Of a DNA stretch of 64,000 nucleotides, positions 42,508 to 51,080 are shown piece after piece. The position numbers and the translations under genes were made by a program. The stretch's first letter is position 1; every line of letters starts with the position of its first letter. Source of the stretch: an uncultured Acidobacteriota bacterium. GTDB lineage: Bacteria > Acidobacteriota > Terriglobia > Bryobacterales > Bryobacteraceae. The notes below the pieces were generated by a model that searched no databases, was not told where the DNA came from, and was given only the letters and a program-made list of their open reading frames with translations. The stretch is taken from positions 147,581-211,580 of the forward strand of contig CADEFT010000007.1 in NCBI GenBank assembly GCA_902826685.1, in the 5' to 3' direction.

Positions 42508-42960
42508 TCACGGATGCTGCCGCCAGGTCACGCCGGCTTCTTCAAAGAGCGTTTCGACCAGGCGGAAATGCTCATCGTAGTAGGTGGAGGAATATTGCGC
42601 CATGCGCGCCGAGGAAACCACGACGCTGGTGATGCCCGCCTGCACGATGGCACGTCCGCAATCCATGCAGGGCATGATTTCGACGTAGAGCGTGCAGCCT
42701 TCGAGCGGTGTGCCGCAGCGGGCGGCATTGAAGATGGCGTTACGCTCGGCATGCTCGATCCAGAGATATTTGGTGGGCCGCACCAGCCGCTCCGGCACAT
42801 CGTCGCGAATGCCGCGCGGGAAGGAGTTGTAGCCGGTGGAGCGAATCTCCCGCGCCGGGCCCACGATAATGCAGCCGAGCTTGGTGTTGGGGTCCTTGCT
42901 GCGAGCGCCCACCATGCGGCAGATTTCGAGATAGTATTCGTCCCAGCCGGGCACGCTCAT
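42508..42960 (-). CDS. dCMP deaminase (ComEB family)
   Basis: A 150-residue zinc deaminase that supplies dUMP for thymidylate. Zinc and catalytic residues are present: HAERNAIF (His plus Glu) near residue 70 and PCMDCGRAIVQAG near 98. SVPGWDEYYLEICRMVGARS is the typical N terminus, so ATG 42960 is chosen; TACCAT at 42970-42975 lies 9 nt upstream. A fragment of this gene is duplicated at 45385-45429. Confidence 0.92.
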   Translation of the reverse strand: MSVPGWDEYYLEICRMVGARSKDPNTKLGCIIVGPAREIRSTGYNSFPRGIRDDVPERLVRPTKYLWIEHAERNAIFNAARCGTPLEGCTLYVEIMPCMDCGRAIVQAGITSVVVSSARMAQYSSTYYDEHFRLVETLFEEAGVTWRQHP

Positions 42961-43015
42961 AAGGTGCTTATGGTAGCAGGAGCAAACGCTTTCATGAGCG
43001 ATAATGAGGGAGCGT

Positions 43016-43510
43016 ATGGCAAGCGGTCCCAACGTCTTCGTCTCTTATGCTTCAGACACCAAGCCTCTGGCGGTAGAGCTGGCCAACGCGCTCACCAGTC
43101 ATGGAATGGAACCGTGGGTGGACTTCAAAGACCTGCATCCGGGCCAGCCATGGCCGGAAGAGTTGCAGCGGGCAATCGACGAGGCCCAATGGTTCGTCAT
43201 TTTATTAGGCCCCGGCAGCCGCGCCAGCCGATGGCAGGAAGCCGAGTGGACGGCTGCGCTCGCAAGTACTTGGACGCATGAGGAAAAGCGTTTGCTTCCG
43301 GTCTTATTTGGAGAAAGCGCCCCCCCGCCGTTCCTCCGCAACTGGATTCCGCTGAAAGTAGATTCGAGCACGGCTCCATCGGTGTGGACCGGCCGCGTCG
43401 TCGAGATTCTACGGAACGAAGGGAAAAACCGGAGAGTCGCAAATAAAGACAAAGGCCGCTTGGATGAGGTGGAGGCGGCGGTGGAAGCACTTCGAAAAGT
43501 CGAAGGATAA
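43016..43510 (+). CDS. TIR-domain protein, candidate immune effector/sensor
   Basis: A 164-residue protein made almost wholly of one bacterial TIR domain (about residues 6-135). NVFVSYASDTKPLAVELANAL is strand A/helix A, PWVDFKDLHPGQPW the BB-loop region, and SRWQEAEWTAAL holds W73 and the probable catalytic E77 (the S-x-W-x-x-x-E pattern of NAD-cleaving TIRs). A charged helical tail follows. Bacterial TIRs of this type make NAD-derived signals or deplete NAD during phage attack. GAGGGAG just upstream decides the ATG at 43016, and the GATAAT before it may be the -10. The gene overlaps the next by one base (TAATG). Confidence 0.85.
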   Translation: MASGPNVFVSYASDTKPLAVELANALTSHGMEPWVDFKDLHPGQPWPEELQRAIDEAQWFVILLGPGSRASRWQEAEWTAALASTWTHEEKRLLPVLFGESAPPPFLRNWIPLKVDSSTAPSVWTGRVVEILRNEGKNRRVANKDKGRLDEVEAAVEALRKVEG

Positions 43511-44139
43511 TGACCCGCCCGCGTTTCGGTGAGGGGGACCTGGCGCTCGATCCTTCGAAGTCGGTCTTCATCAATTGCCCTTTTGATGCAGACTACGCAC
43601 CATTGTTCGACGCCATCGTGTTTTCAGCTGTATGCTGCGGGTTCATGCCTCGTAGCGCTCTTGAGAGCGGAACGGTTTCCGAGCCGCGGCTCCACAGAAT
43701 TCTGCGCGCAATGTTTAACAGCAAGTACTCCATTCACGATCTGTCGCGCTGTGTGGGTGAGGGTTCGGGAAACACGGCTCGCTTCAATATGCCACTCGAG
43801 CTGGGTATGGCGATGGCGCGGCGATTCCTAGATGGCGGTGACGGACATGACTGGCTGGTGCTGGTTCCCAAAGGACATGCCTACACCCGATTCGTTTCCG
43901 ATTTGGCCGGCTACGATCCCGTCTCACATAACGGTTCGATTCCAGGTGTGGTGATGGCGGTGATGTCGTGGCTGGCGATTCGGGTCGATGCCGAGCCTCT
44001 GGCCGAGCATCAGGAAGTTCTCCAGTTGCTGCCAGCCTTCCAGCAAAGCAAAGCCGCTTTAGATGAAAGCTGGAACGGATATGCGCCGTGGGCGGACATC
44101 GTCATGGCCGCCGTCAAGGTGGCAAGAAAACTGGCTTAG
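43510..44139 (+). CDS. Nucleoside deoxyribosyltransferase/TIR-like Rossmannoid protein, partner of TIR gene
   Basis: A 209-residue protein not of a family I can name. KSVFINCPFDADYAPLFDAI near residue 18 is a first Rossmann-like strand and helix, AVCCGFMPRSALESG follows, and SIHDLSR near 74 with RFNMPLELGMAMARR near 91-105 resembles the D-x-S-R ... x-x-ELG-x-A pattern of nucleoside 2-deoxyribosyltransferases and related TIR/SLOG folds; E97 would be the catalytic Glu. WLVLVPKGHAYTRFVSDLAG is a later strand. Translation is coupled to the TIR gene by TAATG. Inference: the pair forms a nucleotide- or NAD-based conflict system. Confidence 0.75.
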   Translation: MTRPRFGEGDLALDPSKSVFINCPFDADYAPLFDAIVFSAVCCGFMPRSALESGTVSEPRLHRILRAMFNSKYSIHDLSRCVGEGSGNTARFNMPLELGMAMARRFLDGGDGHDWLVLVPKGHAYTRFVSDLAGYDPVSHNGSIPGVVMAVMSWLAIRVDAEPLAEHQEVLQLLPAFQQSKAALDESWNGYAPWADIVMAAVKVARKLA

Positions 44140-44327
44140 GCTGTCGCGTGGTCTACTTTGCGGTGAGTGATGCCGGGCGGGCGGCGGGCGTTGGTGTCGA
44201 CCACCGCCCTCATCGGCCGGCGGCGATCCACGAGTCCACTTCAGCGGCGTCGGGACGGCGGGTTTGACGGCTCCACCCGGCCTCCATTTGTTCGAGCACC
44301 GGCCGCCGGGACGTTTCGAATAGTCAT
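44136..44327 (-). pseudogene. Relic of a FitA/VapB-VapC toxin-antitoxin pair
   Basis: Reading minus strand from ATG 44327, MTIRNVP is the common start of FitA-type antitoxins, and after a frame change DAAEVDSWIAAGR (stop 44210-44212) matches their C-terminal helix. The stop overlaps an ATG (44211-44213) that opens MRAVVDTN, the typical first strand of a PIN toxin with its catalytic Asp, but that frame ends after 25 residues. So both genes are broken: the antitoxin by frameshift and the toxin by loss of nearly everything past the first strand. Confidence 0.55.
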
Positions 44328-44373
44328 GAGTGGACATTGTCTTCCCAGATCCGGTGCTCGCAATCTGCAAGCA

Positions 44374-44571
44374 TCAATAAGGCCGTGAGGGAGTCGAGAC
44401 GCTGATCACGCGCTCTTCCTTCAACGCCTGCAACTCCGCTTCCAGATGTTCGATGCGTTCTTTCAGATCTTCGAGCGCCTGGCCTTGCGGATCCGGCAGC
44501 TTGCCGTGTTCGAGCACTTCGTTGGGTTCGTTTCGCGACCGGACGACGCGGCCTGGAATACCGAACACAGT
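44374..44571 (-). pseudogene. Duplicated 3' fragment of cysE
   Basis: These 198 bases match 46092-46289, the last part of the intact cysE gene, in the same orientation and without gaps; about 15 bases differ (roughly 92% identity by eye). It encodes the end of the hexapeptide domain and the C-terminal coiled coil ([19 protein letters not shown]) but no start. The offset of 1718 bp is constant along the match. Confidence 0.85.
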
Positions 44572-44719
44572 TGTTTGAACGGAGCGCCATCCAAAGCACA
44601 CTCATAAGTCCCGCTCCCAGATGGCGGATACTTGGGGTTGCTTAGCCGGGCGAACACGTGATATAACCGTTGGCACCTTTCAGGGCATTGATGCTCCTGT
44701 ACGTTCACACGGAGAAAGA

Positions 44720-45478
44720 ATGACACATCGCATCCTTCTTACCGCCAGCTTTTGCCTTTGCTGGCCTTTTTCGTCGTTCGCCGGAGTAGTTTCGTTCACC
44801 GGCAGCGTGGATCTATTGCCCCCCCCCGGCGTCGGTATCCAACAATGCTCTCGTCGATGATACTCTGACACGGGTATTTCTCGAACGACACTAACCTTAG
44901 CGTCCGGCCTGACCGTCGATAACAATGCTAGTGGAACCTACCCGCCTCTCGGCAACCCAGGAGTGATCATCAGCGCCGGCACCACGGTTTCCAGCTATCT
45001 GCTTCACTTCGACCCGGTGGGATCGCCGACCGTTGGCCTCATCTCAACGGGCTCAATCACCTTCGATACGGATATTCTCGGCTTGATATTCACTGGGACC
45101 GCTTTGGGCAACACGGACGGCGTGCTTGGGTCTGCAACCACGACCTACACCGGCACCTTCAATCGCGCTTTGGAACTGGTCAGCCCGCCGCCGGGCACCG
45201 CGGACATCGTGACGATTTCCGCCGACCGGCGCACCCTCACATTCTCACTACAGACCAGCACGGGACAGGACCACTTACGCGTGGTGACGGCGGCTGTTCC
45301 TGAACCGAACCCAGCGTTGTTACTTGGCATGGGCGTATGCTGCCTGCTTGTGCTCCGCAGGATGCGCATGGTCTCCCCGGCCCTCGATGATGCAGCCGAG
45401 CTTGGCGTTGAGGTCCTTGCCGCGGGCGCGCAGCCGATCAGGCTTTTAAGACGAGAACAAGTTCCACGCCCGCTTTGA
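44720..45478 (+). pseudogene. Broken PEP-CTERM secreted protein gene
   Basis: ATG 44720 with GGAG upstream opens a signal peptide (MTHRILLTASFCLCWPFSSFAG), but the frame breaks at a run of nine C (44819-44827). Correct sense continues in other frames (SNNALVDDTLTRVFLE, then ASGLTVDNNASGTYPPLG), so at least two or three frameshifts occur. The last frame (from about 44904) reads to VPEPNPALLLGMGVCCLLVL RRM, a PEP-CTERM sorting signal for exosortase, and then runs on into the dCMP deaminase fragment. Product would have been a small secreted beta-rich protein of unknown role. Confidence 0.75.
45385..45429 (-). repeat. 45-bp duplicated fragment of the dCMP deaminase gene
   Basis: Matches 42864-42908 inside the dCMP deaminase gene with about five mismatches and the same orientation. 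It sits at the junction where the PEP-CTERM gene's sorting signal ends, so the reading frame there runs into foreign sequence. Confidence 0.7.
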
Positions 45479-45789
45479 CTGCCCCAGCCTGCGTACGACC
45501 ATCCAGTGACGCCGGTGTCAGTCTCTCGCGTGCGGCCAACTCAACATAGGCGGCGTCGTACGCGGTAAGACCGTATCGCCGCGCCGGCAGCGCCGTCACC
45601 AATGACCTTGAGGGCATTGCGCCGTTCAACCTTGATCGTGAGGCGGGAAATCGCGACGATAAACGCTTGCGAAGATATGCGATCGCGAGGCCATCGCTAT
45701 TTCCACGCGGGCAAGAGGGGCGTCGGCATCCTAATCTCGTCAGGAAGCGCCCATGCCAGAGCGACCGACGCATCGACGACGAATGGCAT
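45438..45789 (-). pseudogene. Broken VapC PIN-domain toxin
   Basis: ATG 45789 opens MPFVVDASVALAWALPDE, a standard VapC N terminus with the first Asp, but the frame stops after about 30 residues (TAG). Another frame downstream gives the toxin's C terminus: LTAYDAAYVELAARERLTPASLDG and AGAVKAGVELVLVLKA, with the third acidic site. Frameshifts and probably a deletion in the middle inactivate it. Five bases separate its ATG from the antitoxin stop (AGAG precedes the ATG). Confidence 0.75.
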
Positions 45790-45794
45790 CTCTC

Positions 45795-46061
45795 TTAGCG
45801 GCCGTAATTGATGTAATCGTTAACGGTCCAACCATCCGGGTCTGGTTTCACCCTGGAGCGAAGCTTGCGCATCTAGTCCACAAAATTGAGTGTGCCACTG
45901 CCCGGCTTCGGTTGTTTCTCCGTGCCAGCCGAGGTTGCGATGGAATGGGCCTTTTCAATGGCGATCTCTTCAATCCATACTTCAAGGCTCACACCCCGCG
46001 CGGCAGCCTGCGCCGCTAACAGCACGGCGCTTTTCTCCGAAATGTGAAGAGTCTGACTCAT
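45795..46061 (-). pseudogene. VapB antitoxin interrupted by an in-frame amber codon
   Basis: ATG 46061 begins [20 protein letters not shown], then RGVSLEVWIEEIAIEKA. After residue 62 an in-frame TAG (45873-45875) is followed, in the same frame, by MRKLRSRVKPDPDGWTVNDY and INYGR to a TAA at 45795-45797. This tail is the typical toxin-binding C terminus of such antitoxins, so a CAG-to-TAG change in an 88-residue gene is the simplest reading. The stop is 5 nt before the broken toxin start. Confidence 0.72.
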
Positions 46062-46091
46062 GTCTCTCTACTCAAGGAGAAACGACAAGCG

Positions 46092-46763
46092 TCAATAAGG
46101 CCGCGAGGGAATCGAAACACTGATCACACGCTCCTCCTTCAGCGCCTGCAACTCCGCTTCCAGATGTTCGATGCGCTCTTTCAGATCTTCGAGCGCCTGG
46201 CCTTGCGGATCGGGCAGCTTGCCGTGTTCGAGCACTTCGTTGGGTTCGTTCCGCGACCGGACGACGCGGCCGGGAATGCCGACCACGGTCGAGTTCTCAG
46301 GCACCGAATGCACAACAACAGAACCGGCTCCCACCTTGACGTGATCGCCGAGGCGGATGTTGCCCAGCACCTTGGCTCCCGTTCCGATGACGACATAATT
46401 GCCGAGGGTGGGGTGGCGCTTGCCCTTCTCCTTGCCGGTGCCGCCGAGCGTCACACCCTGATAGATCAGCACGTCGTCGCCGATCTCGGCGGTTTCGCCG
46501 ATGACCACGCCCATGCCATGGTCGATGAAAAAGCGGTTACCGATGCGGGCGCCGGGATGGATCTCGATTCCGGTGAAGAAGCGGCTGACCTGCGAGATCA
46601 CGCGCGGTATAAGCGGCACGCCCGCCCGGTAGAGCCGATGGGCCAAACGGTGCAGCAGGATGGCATGGAACCCGGGGTAACACAACACGATCTCGATGAA
46701 GCTTTTCGCCGCGGGATCTTCGCGGAAGATCGTATCGAACTGTTCCCTAATGGTCCGAAACAT
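46092..46763 (-). CDS. cysE: Serine O-acetyltransferase
   Basis: A 223-residue short-form CysE that acetylates serine for cysteine synthesis. The N-terminal helices ([17 protein letters not shown]) lead into left-handed beta-helix hexapeptide repeats: [20 protein letters not shown] with the catalytic Asp-His, [40 protein letters not shown]. The tail is an unusual charged coiled coil ([20 protein letters not shown]) instead of the usual short peptide that docks in cysteine synthase. The last 198 bp are repeated at 44374-44571. Confidence 0.93.
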   Translation of the reverse strand: MFRTIREQFDTIFREDPAAKSFIEIVLCYPGFHAILLHRLAHRLYRAGVPLIPRVISQVSRFFTGIEIHPGARIGNRFFIDHGMGVVIGETAEIGDDVLIYQGVTLGGTGKEKGKRHPTLGNYVVIGTGAKVLGNIRLGDHVKVGAGSVVVHSVPENSTVVGIPGRVVRSRNEPNEVLEHGKLPDPQGQALEDLKERIEHLEAELQALKEERVISVSIPSRPY

Positions 46764-46835
46764 ATCCTTAGCCCATTATGCGCTACCTGCTTCGATGAGC
46801 CGTGCCCGCATCGGGATTCGGCTATGATGGCCCTC

Positions 46836-47633
46836 GTGCGGATCCAGGGAAAAGTGGCGGCGATCACCGGCGGCGGCCATGGCATTGGCCGGGCGCTGAG
46901 CTTGCGGCTGGCGCACGAAGGCGCGCGGGCCGTGGTGGTGGCCGATATCGACCAGCGCGCGGCCGAGGACGTGATTACGCACCTGAACGCCAAAGGCGTG
47001 GAGGGCATGAGCGTCTGGTGTAACGTGGCCGTGGAGGAGGATCTGAAAGAACTGGTCCGTGCGGCCACAGCCGCCTACGGCCGCATCGACCTGTTCTGCT
47101 CGAATGCCGGTGTGTTTCTGGAAGGCGGCATCGAGCGGCCCAATGAAGAATGGGATCGCATCCTGGACATTAACTTTAAGGCCCATCTCTATGCCGCGCG
47201 GGCGGTTCTGCCGCAGATGCTCGAACGCGGGGAAGGCTATCTGCTGCAGGTGGTCTCGGCGGCGGGACTGCTGACTCAAATTGGTTCGGCGCTGTATGCG
47301 GTCAGTAAACACGCGGCGCTGGGCTTCGCCGAATGGCTGGCGGTGGAGTATGGCGACCGCGGCATCAAAGTTTCCTGCGTGTGTCCGCAAGGCGTGCAGA
47401 CACGCATGCTGCTGGGCGACGATGGCGGCAAGGAGAGCTTCCTGAAGCAGGGGTCGATCACGGCCGAGGAAGCGGCGGACACGGTGATGGCGGGCCTTGA
47501 ATCGGAACGCTTTTTGATCCTGCCCCATCCAGCCGTAGCGACCTATTTCCAGCGCAAGGCGACGGATTACGACCGCTGGCTGAACGGGATGAGACGATTG
47601 CGGCGCGAATTGGACCAGTCCAATGTGGTATGA
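46836..47633 (+). CDS. Short-chain dehydrogenase/reductase
   Basis: A 265-residue classical [23 protein letters not shown] is the cofactor site near residue 5-20, [13 protein letters not shown] suggests NAD preference by the Asp, [10 protein letters not shown] replaces NNAG, and the catalytic set is [20 protein letters not shown]. The likely GTG start at 46836 lies 7 nt after TATGAT (46823-46828); ATGs at 46824 and 46827 fall inside that box, so they are unlikely to be used. Substrate unknown. It runs 15 nt before pdxR. Confidence 0.82.
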   Translation: MRIQGKVAAITGGGHGIGRALSLRLAHEGARAVVVADIDQRAAEDVITHLNAKGVEGMSVWCNVAVEEDLKELVRAATAAYGRIDLFCSNAGVFLEGGIERPNEEWDRILDINFKAHLYAARAVLPQMLERGEGYLLQVVSAAGLLTQIGSALYAVSKHAALGFAEWLAVEYGDRGIKVSCVCPQGVQTRMLLGDDGGKESFLKQGSITAEEAADTVMAGLESERFLILPHPAVATYFQRKATDYDRWLNGMRRLRRELDQSNVV

Positions 47634-47648
47634 TTGGCTGGTCTCGCC

Positions 47649-49079
47649 ATGCTGCCTCCGTTTCAACTTGATGCCGGGTCCGATATCCCGTTATACCGGC
47701 AGCTCTTTGAACAGTTGCGCGATTCCATCCATGCCGGTCAGGTAGGACGCGGTGAGCGTCTGCCGGCCACGCGGGAATTGGCTGGTTCGCTTGGACTGAA
47801 CCGGGCCACGGTGGCGGCGGCGTATGAACTGCTGGAGAACGAAGGGCTGCTGAAGGGCCACGTGGGCCGTGGCACTTTCGTCGCGGGAACGGCGGCGTCT
47901 GAATCGGAACCGGCGGCGCCGGTGCTGGCGATGCGGGAGGACGGCATCAGCTTTGCGTCGTCGCGGCCGGCGGTGGACCTGTTCCCGATCGGGGATTTCC
48001 AGCGCACGGCGGAAGAGGTGGTGCGTGGCGCGGAGATCGGCACGATCCTGCAGCTTGGCTCTCCGGCCGGATATGCTCCGCTGCGGCGCTACCTCATGAA
48101 GGAACGGGAAGGCGCGCGCGCCGGCGACGACATTCTGATCACCAGCGGATGCCAGCAGGCGCTCGACCTGATTCAACGGGCGATGGTGCGGCCGGGCGAG
48201 GCGGTGGTGACCGAGGATCCGGTGTATCCGGGGCTGCGGCATGTATTCGCTTCGATGGGGGCGCGAGTGGTGGGCGTTCCCGTGTCGGCGGAAGGAATCG
48301 ATTGCGACGCGCTCGAGGGCGCGCTGCGGCGCGAGAAGCCGCGGCTGGTGGTGGTGACGCCGAATTTCCAGAATCCGACGGGGGCGACGATGCCGCTTAC
48401 GGCGCGGCTGACGCTTCTTCGGCTGGCCCGCGAGGCCGGAGCGGCGGTGGTGGAGAACGACATTTACGGAGCTCTGCGCTATCGCGGAGAGCGCCTGCCC
48501 ACGTTGAAGCAACTGGATGAGACGGGCGAGACGATTCAGATCGGCAGTTTCTCGAAGGTCGCGTTTCCCGGTTTGCGCGTGGGCTGGGTGCTCGGTCCAC
48601 GGACTCCGCTGGCTCGGCTGACCGAAGCCAAACAGTGGTGCGATCTGCATAGCGATCAGCTTTCGCAGGCCGTGCTGCTGAAGTTCGCCGAATCGGGCCG
48701 GCTGCGGGCGCATGTCGAGCGGGTGACGGCGGCGGGGCTCGAGAGGCTGACGGCGGCGCTTGAAGCGTGCGCGCGTCATCTGCCGGCGGGCAGCCGATGG
48801 ACCGAGCCCGATGGCGGCATGAGTTTATGGATCCGGCTGCCGGAGCCTTTGGACGCGGGCGAGTTGCTGCCGCGGGCCGAGCGCGCCGGAGCCAATTACC
48901 TGCCGGGGCGTGTTTTCACCGCGGCCCGGGCGGGGGCGCACTCGCTGCGTTTGTGTTTTGCCGGATTGCCGCCCGAGCGCATCGACGCCGGCCTGGCGAT
49001 CCTCGGCGGTGTGTATCAGGAAGAGCTGGACCGGATCAAGGCCGCGCGCCGCATGGAGCCGGCGCCGGCGATGGTGTAA
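47649..49079 (+). CDS. pdxR: MocR-family PLP-dependent regulator, probable PdxR
   Basis: A 476-residue fusion of a GntR winged helix (about 10-80: [60 protein letters not shown]) and a type I aminotransferase-like domain. [36 protein letters not shown] and [18 protein letters not shown] show the PLP site with its Lys. Such regulators sense PLP; those beside pdxS-pdxT activate or repress vitamin B6 synthesis. Here pdxS starts 19 nt later on the same strand, which differs from the usual divergent arrangement. The ATG at 47649 is preferred; TATGAT lies 14 nt before it. Confidence 0.85.
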   Translation: MLPPFQLDAGSDIPLYRQLFEQLRDSIHAGQVGRGERLPATRELAGSLGLNRATVAAAYELLENEGLLKGHVGRGTFVAGTAASESEPAAPVLAMREDGISFASSRPAVDLFPIGDFQRTAEEVVRGAEIGTILQLGSPAGYAPLRRYLMKEREGARAGDDILITSGCQQALDLIQRAMVRPGEAVVTEDPVYPGLRHVFASMGARVVGVPVSAEGIDCDALEGALRREKPRLVVVTPNFQNPTGATMPLTARLTLLRLAREAGAAVVENDIYGALRYRGERLPTLKQLDETGETIQIGSFSKVAFPGLRVGWVLGPRTPLARLTEAKQWCDLHSDQLSQAVLLKFAESGRLRAHVERVTAAGLERLTAALEACARHLPAGSRWTEPDGGMSLWIRLPEPLDAGELLPRAERAGANYLPGRVFTAARAGAHSLRLCFAGLPPERIDAGLAILGGVYQEELDRIKAARRMEPAPAMV

Positions 49080-49098
49080 CGACACAAGGGAGGCAACG

Positions 49099-49986
49099 AT
49101 GCTGTATTTGGATGAACAATTCCGCCTGAACGTGGGCCTGGCCGAGATGCTGAAGGGCGGCGTGATCATGGACGTGACCAACGCCGGGCAGGCGGTGATC
49201 GCCGAGAAAGCGGGCGCCACGGCGGTGATGGCGCTTGAGCGCGTGCCGGCCGATATCCGCAAGGAAGGCGGCGTGGCGCGCATGGCGCCGATTTCGAAAA
49301 TCCGCGAGATTCAGAAAGCGGTGACCATTCCGGTGATGGCGAAGGCGCGCATCGGCCATTTCATGGAAGCGAGGGTGCTTGAAGCGCTGAAGGTGGACTA
49401 CATCGACGAATCGGAAGTGCTGACGCCCGCCGATGAGGAGCATCACATCGACAAGCGCTCCTTCAAGATTCCATTTGTCTGCGGCGCGCGCAATCTGGGC
49501 GAGGCGCTGCGGCGGATTGCCGAAGGCGCGGCGATGATCCGCACCAAGGGCGAGGCGGGCTCGGGCAACATCGTCGAAGCGGTGCGGCACATCCGCACCA
49601 TCGTGAAAGAGATGCGGCAGCTCACCGTGCTCGGCAAGGAAGAACTGGTGGCGGAATCGAAGAAGCACCAGGCTCCGCTTGAGCTGGTGCAATACGTGGC
49701 GGAGCATGGCAAACTGCCGGTGCCGAACTTTTCGGCGGGCGGCATCGCGACGCCGGCCGATGCGGCGCTGGTGATGCAGTTGGGCGCCGAGGCGGTGTTC
49801 GTGGGATCGGGCATCTTCAAGTCCGACGACCCGGAGGCGCGCGCCAAGGCGATCGTGAAGGCGGCCACCTTTTACAACGATCCCGAGAAGCTGCTCGAAG
49901 CTTCCGAGGAATTGGGGATCGGCATGTTCGGCCTGGACATTTCGAAGCTGCCGGAATCGGAGCTGCTTCAAACGCGGGGCTGGTAA
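49099..49986 (+). CDS. pdxS: Pyridoxal 5'-phosphate synthase subunit PdxS
   Basis: A 295-residue TIM barrel that builds PLP from ribose 5-phosphate, glyceraldehyde 3-phosphate and glutamine-derived ammonia. [38 protein letters not shown] and [20 protein letters not shown] with the Lys that binds the pentose are all standard, and [18 protein letters not shown] is diagnostic. AAGGGAGG lies 6 nt before the ATG at 49099; a longer open frame upstream lies in pdxR. Confidence 0.97.
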   Translation: MLYLDEQFRLNVGLAEMLKGGVIMDVTNAGQAVIAEKAGATAVMALERVPADIRKEGGVARMAPISKIREIQKAVTIPVMAKARIGHFMEARVLEALKVDYIDESEVLTPADEEHHIDKRSFKIPFVCGARNLGEALRRIAEGAAMIRTKGEAGSGNIVEAVRHIRTIVKEMRQLTVLGKEELVAESKKHQAPLELVQYVAEHGKLPVPNFSAGGIATPADAALVMQLGAEAVFVGSGIFKSDDPEARAKAIVKAATFYNDPEKLLEASEELGIGMFGLDISKLPESELLQTRGW

Positions 49987-49991
49987 GCGGA

Positions 49992-50570
49992 ATGCCGCGA
50001 GTGGGCGTGCTGGCGCTGCAGGGCGATTTCGAGGCGCATCGAAAAGCCCTGGAGCGCGCCGGGGCCGAGGCGGTGGAAGTGCGTACGGCGGCGGAGTTGG
50101 CGGACGTGGACGGACTGGTGATTCCGGGCGGCGAAAGCACGACCATGTTGAAGCTGCTGCGCATGGACGGCCTGTTCGACGCGTTGCGCGAGTTTGGTGC
50201 GCGCAAGCCGGTTTTCGGCACCTGCGCGGGCGCGATTCTGCTGGCTTCGAAAGTGCTTTCCCCGGCGCAGGAATCGCTGGGGCTGGTGGATATGACGGTG
50301 GAGCGCAACGCCTATGGGCGGCAGATCGACAGCCGCATCGTGAAACTCGAGCCTGAACCGGGCGCCGGGATCGAGGGCGCGGTGGAATCGGTGTTCATTC
50401 GCGCCCCCGTCATTCGCGAGGCGGGGCCGCGGATGAAAGTGCTGCTTAAGTATGAAGGCGCGCCGGTGCTGGCCGAAGACGGGCGGCACATGGTGGCGAC
50501 GTTTCATCCAGAGCTGACCGGCGATACAAGAATTCACCGGCGCTTCCTTGAGAAGCTCGCCGCCGGGTAG
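49992..50570 (+). CDS. pdxT: PLP synthase glutaminase subunit PdxT
   Basis: A 192-residue class I glutamine amidotransferase that passes ammonia to PdxS. VGVLALQGDFEAHRKALERAG opens it, GLVIPGGESTTMLKLL is the family loop, FGTCAGAILLAS has the catalytic Cys near residue 78, and VATFHPELTGDTRIHRRFLE carries the His-Glu pair. It starts 5 nt after pdxS. All catalytic residues are intact. Confidence 0.95.
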   Translation: MPRVGVLALQGDFEAHRKALERAGAEAVEVRTAAELADVDGLVIPGGESTTMLKLLRMDGLFDALREFGARKPVFGTCAGAILLASKVLSPAQESLGLVDMTVERNAYGRQIDSRIVKLEPEPGAGIEGAVESVFIRAPVIREAGPRMKVLLKYEGAPVLAEDGRHMVATFHPELTGDTRIHRRFLEKLAAG

Positions 50571-50585
50571 GATACAATCAGAGCG

Positions 50586-51071
50586 ATGGGCCGGCTGAAG
50601 CCTCCCGACACCAAACCATTTCGAGTCCTGTTTGTTTGCATCGGCAACGCGATCCGCAGCCAGATGGCGGAAGCCTTTGCCCGGCAGTACGGGTCCGACG
50701 TGCTGGTGGCGTTCAGTTGCGGGATCGCCCCGGCGATGGCCGTGATGCCGCAAACCCGCCTGGTGATGGCACAGAAGGGCGTCGATTTAGGCGATGCGTA
50801 CCCCAAGGGCCTGCACGTGATGGAAAGCGAAGTGTTCGACTACGTGATCAACATCAGCGGCACGCCGCTGCGGGTGAGGGGCGATACGATTCTGCGCGAC
50901 TGGAGAGTGGCCGACCCGATGGGCACTACCGAAGAACGGTACATCGAGACGGCGCAGACGATCGAGAACCTGGTGATGAAGTTTATTCTCGAACTGCGGG
51001 CGAAGCGGCAGAATGGTCCCGCCGCGCAAACGATGCAGGCGGGGCTTGGAAGCGGGAAAGCTTCTCAGTAA
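50586..51071 (+). CDS. Low-molecular-weight protein tyrosine phosphatase/ArsC-like
   Basis: A 161-residue protein with the LMW-PTP active-site loop VCIGNAIRSQMAEAFA (Cys-x5-Arg-Ser) near residue 17-25 and a C-terminal DWRVADPMGTTEERYIET in which the Asp of DP is the general acid. This branch covers protein tyrosine phosphatases and thioredoxin-linked arsenate reductases; extra Cys residues at the arsenate-type positions are absent, which favours a phosphatase. TACAAT (50573-50578) is 7 nt before the ATG with TTGAGA about 19 nt further up, so a leaderless promoter sits 15 nt past pdxT. Confidence 0.85.
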   Translation: MGRLKPPDTKPFRVLFVCIGNAIRSQMAEAFARQYGSDVLVAFSCGIAPAMAVMPQTRLVMAQKGVDLGDAYPKGLHVMESEVFDYVINISGTPLRVRGDTILRDWRVADPMGTTEERYIETAQTIENLVMKFILELRAKRQNGPAAQTMQAGLGSGKASQ

Positions 51072-51080
51072 CCGTTCCCG

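Noticed and set aside
42508..44139. dCMP deaminase as a third member of the TIR defence pair
   Set aside because: It is divergent, has its own promoter, and looks like ordinary ComEB-type nucleotide metabolism.
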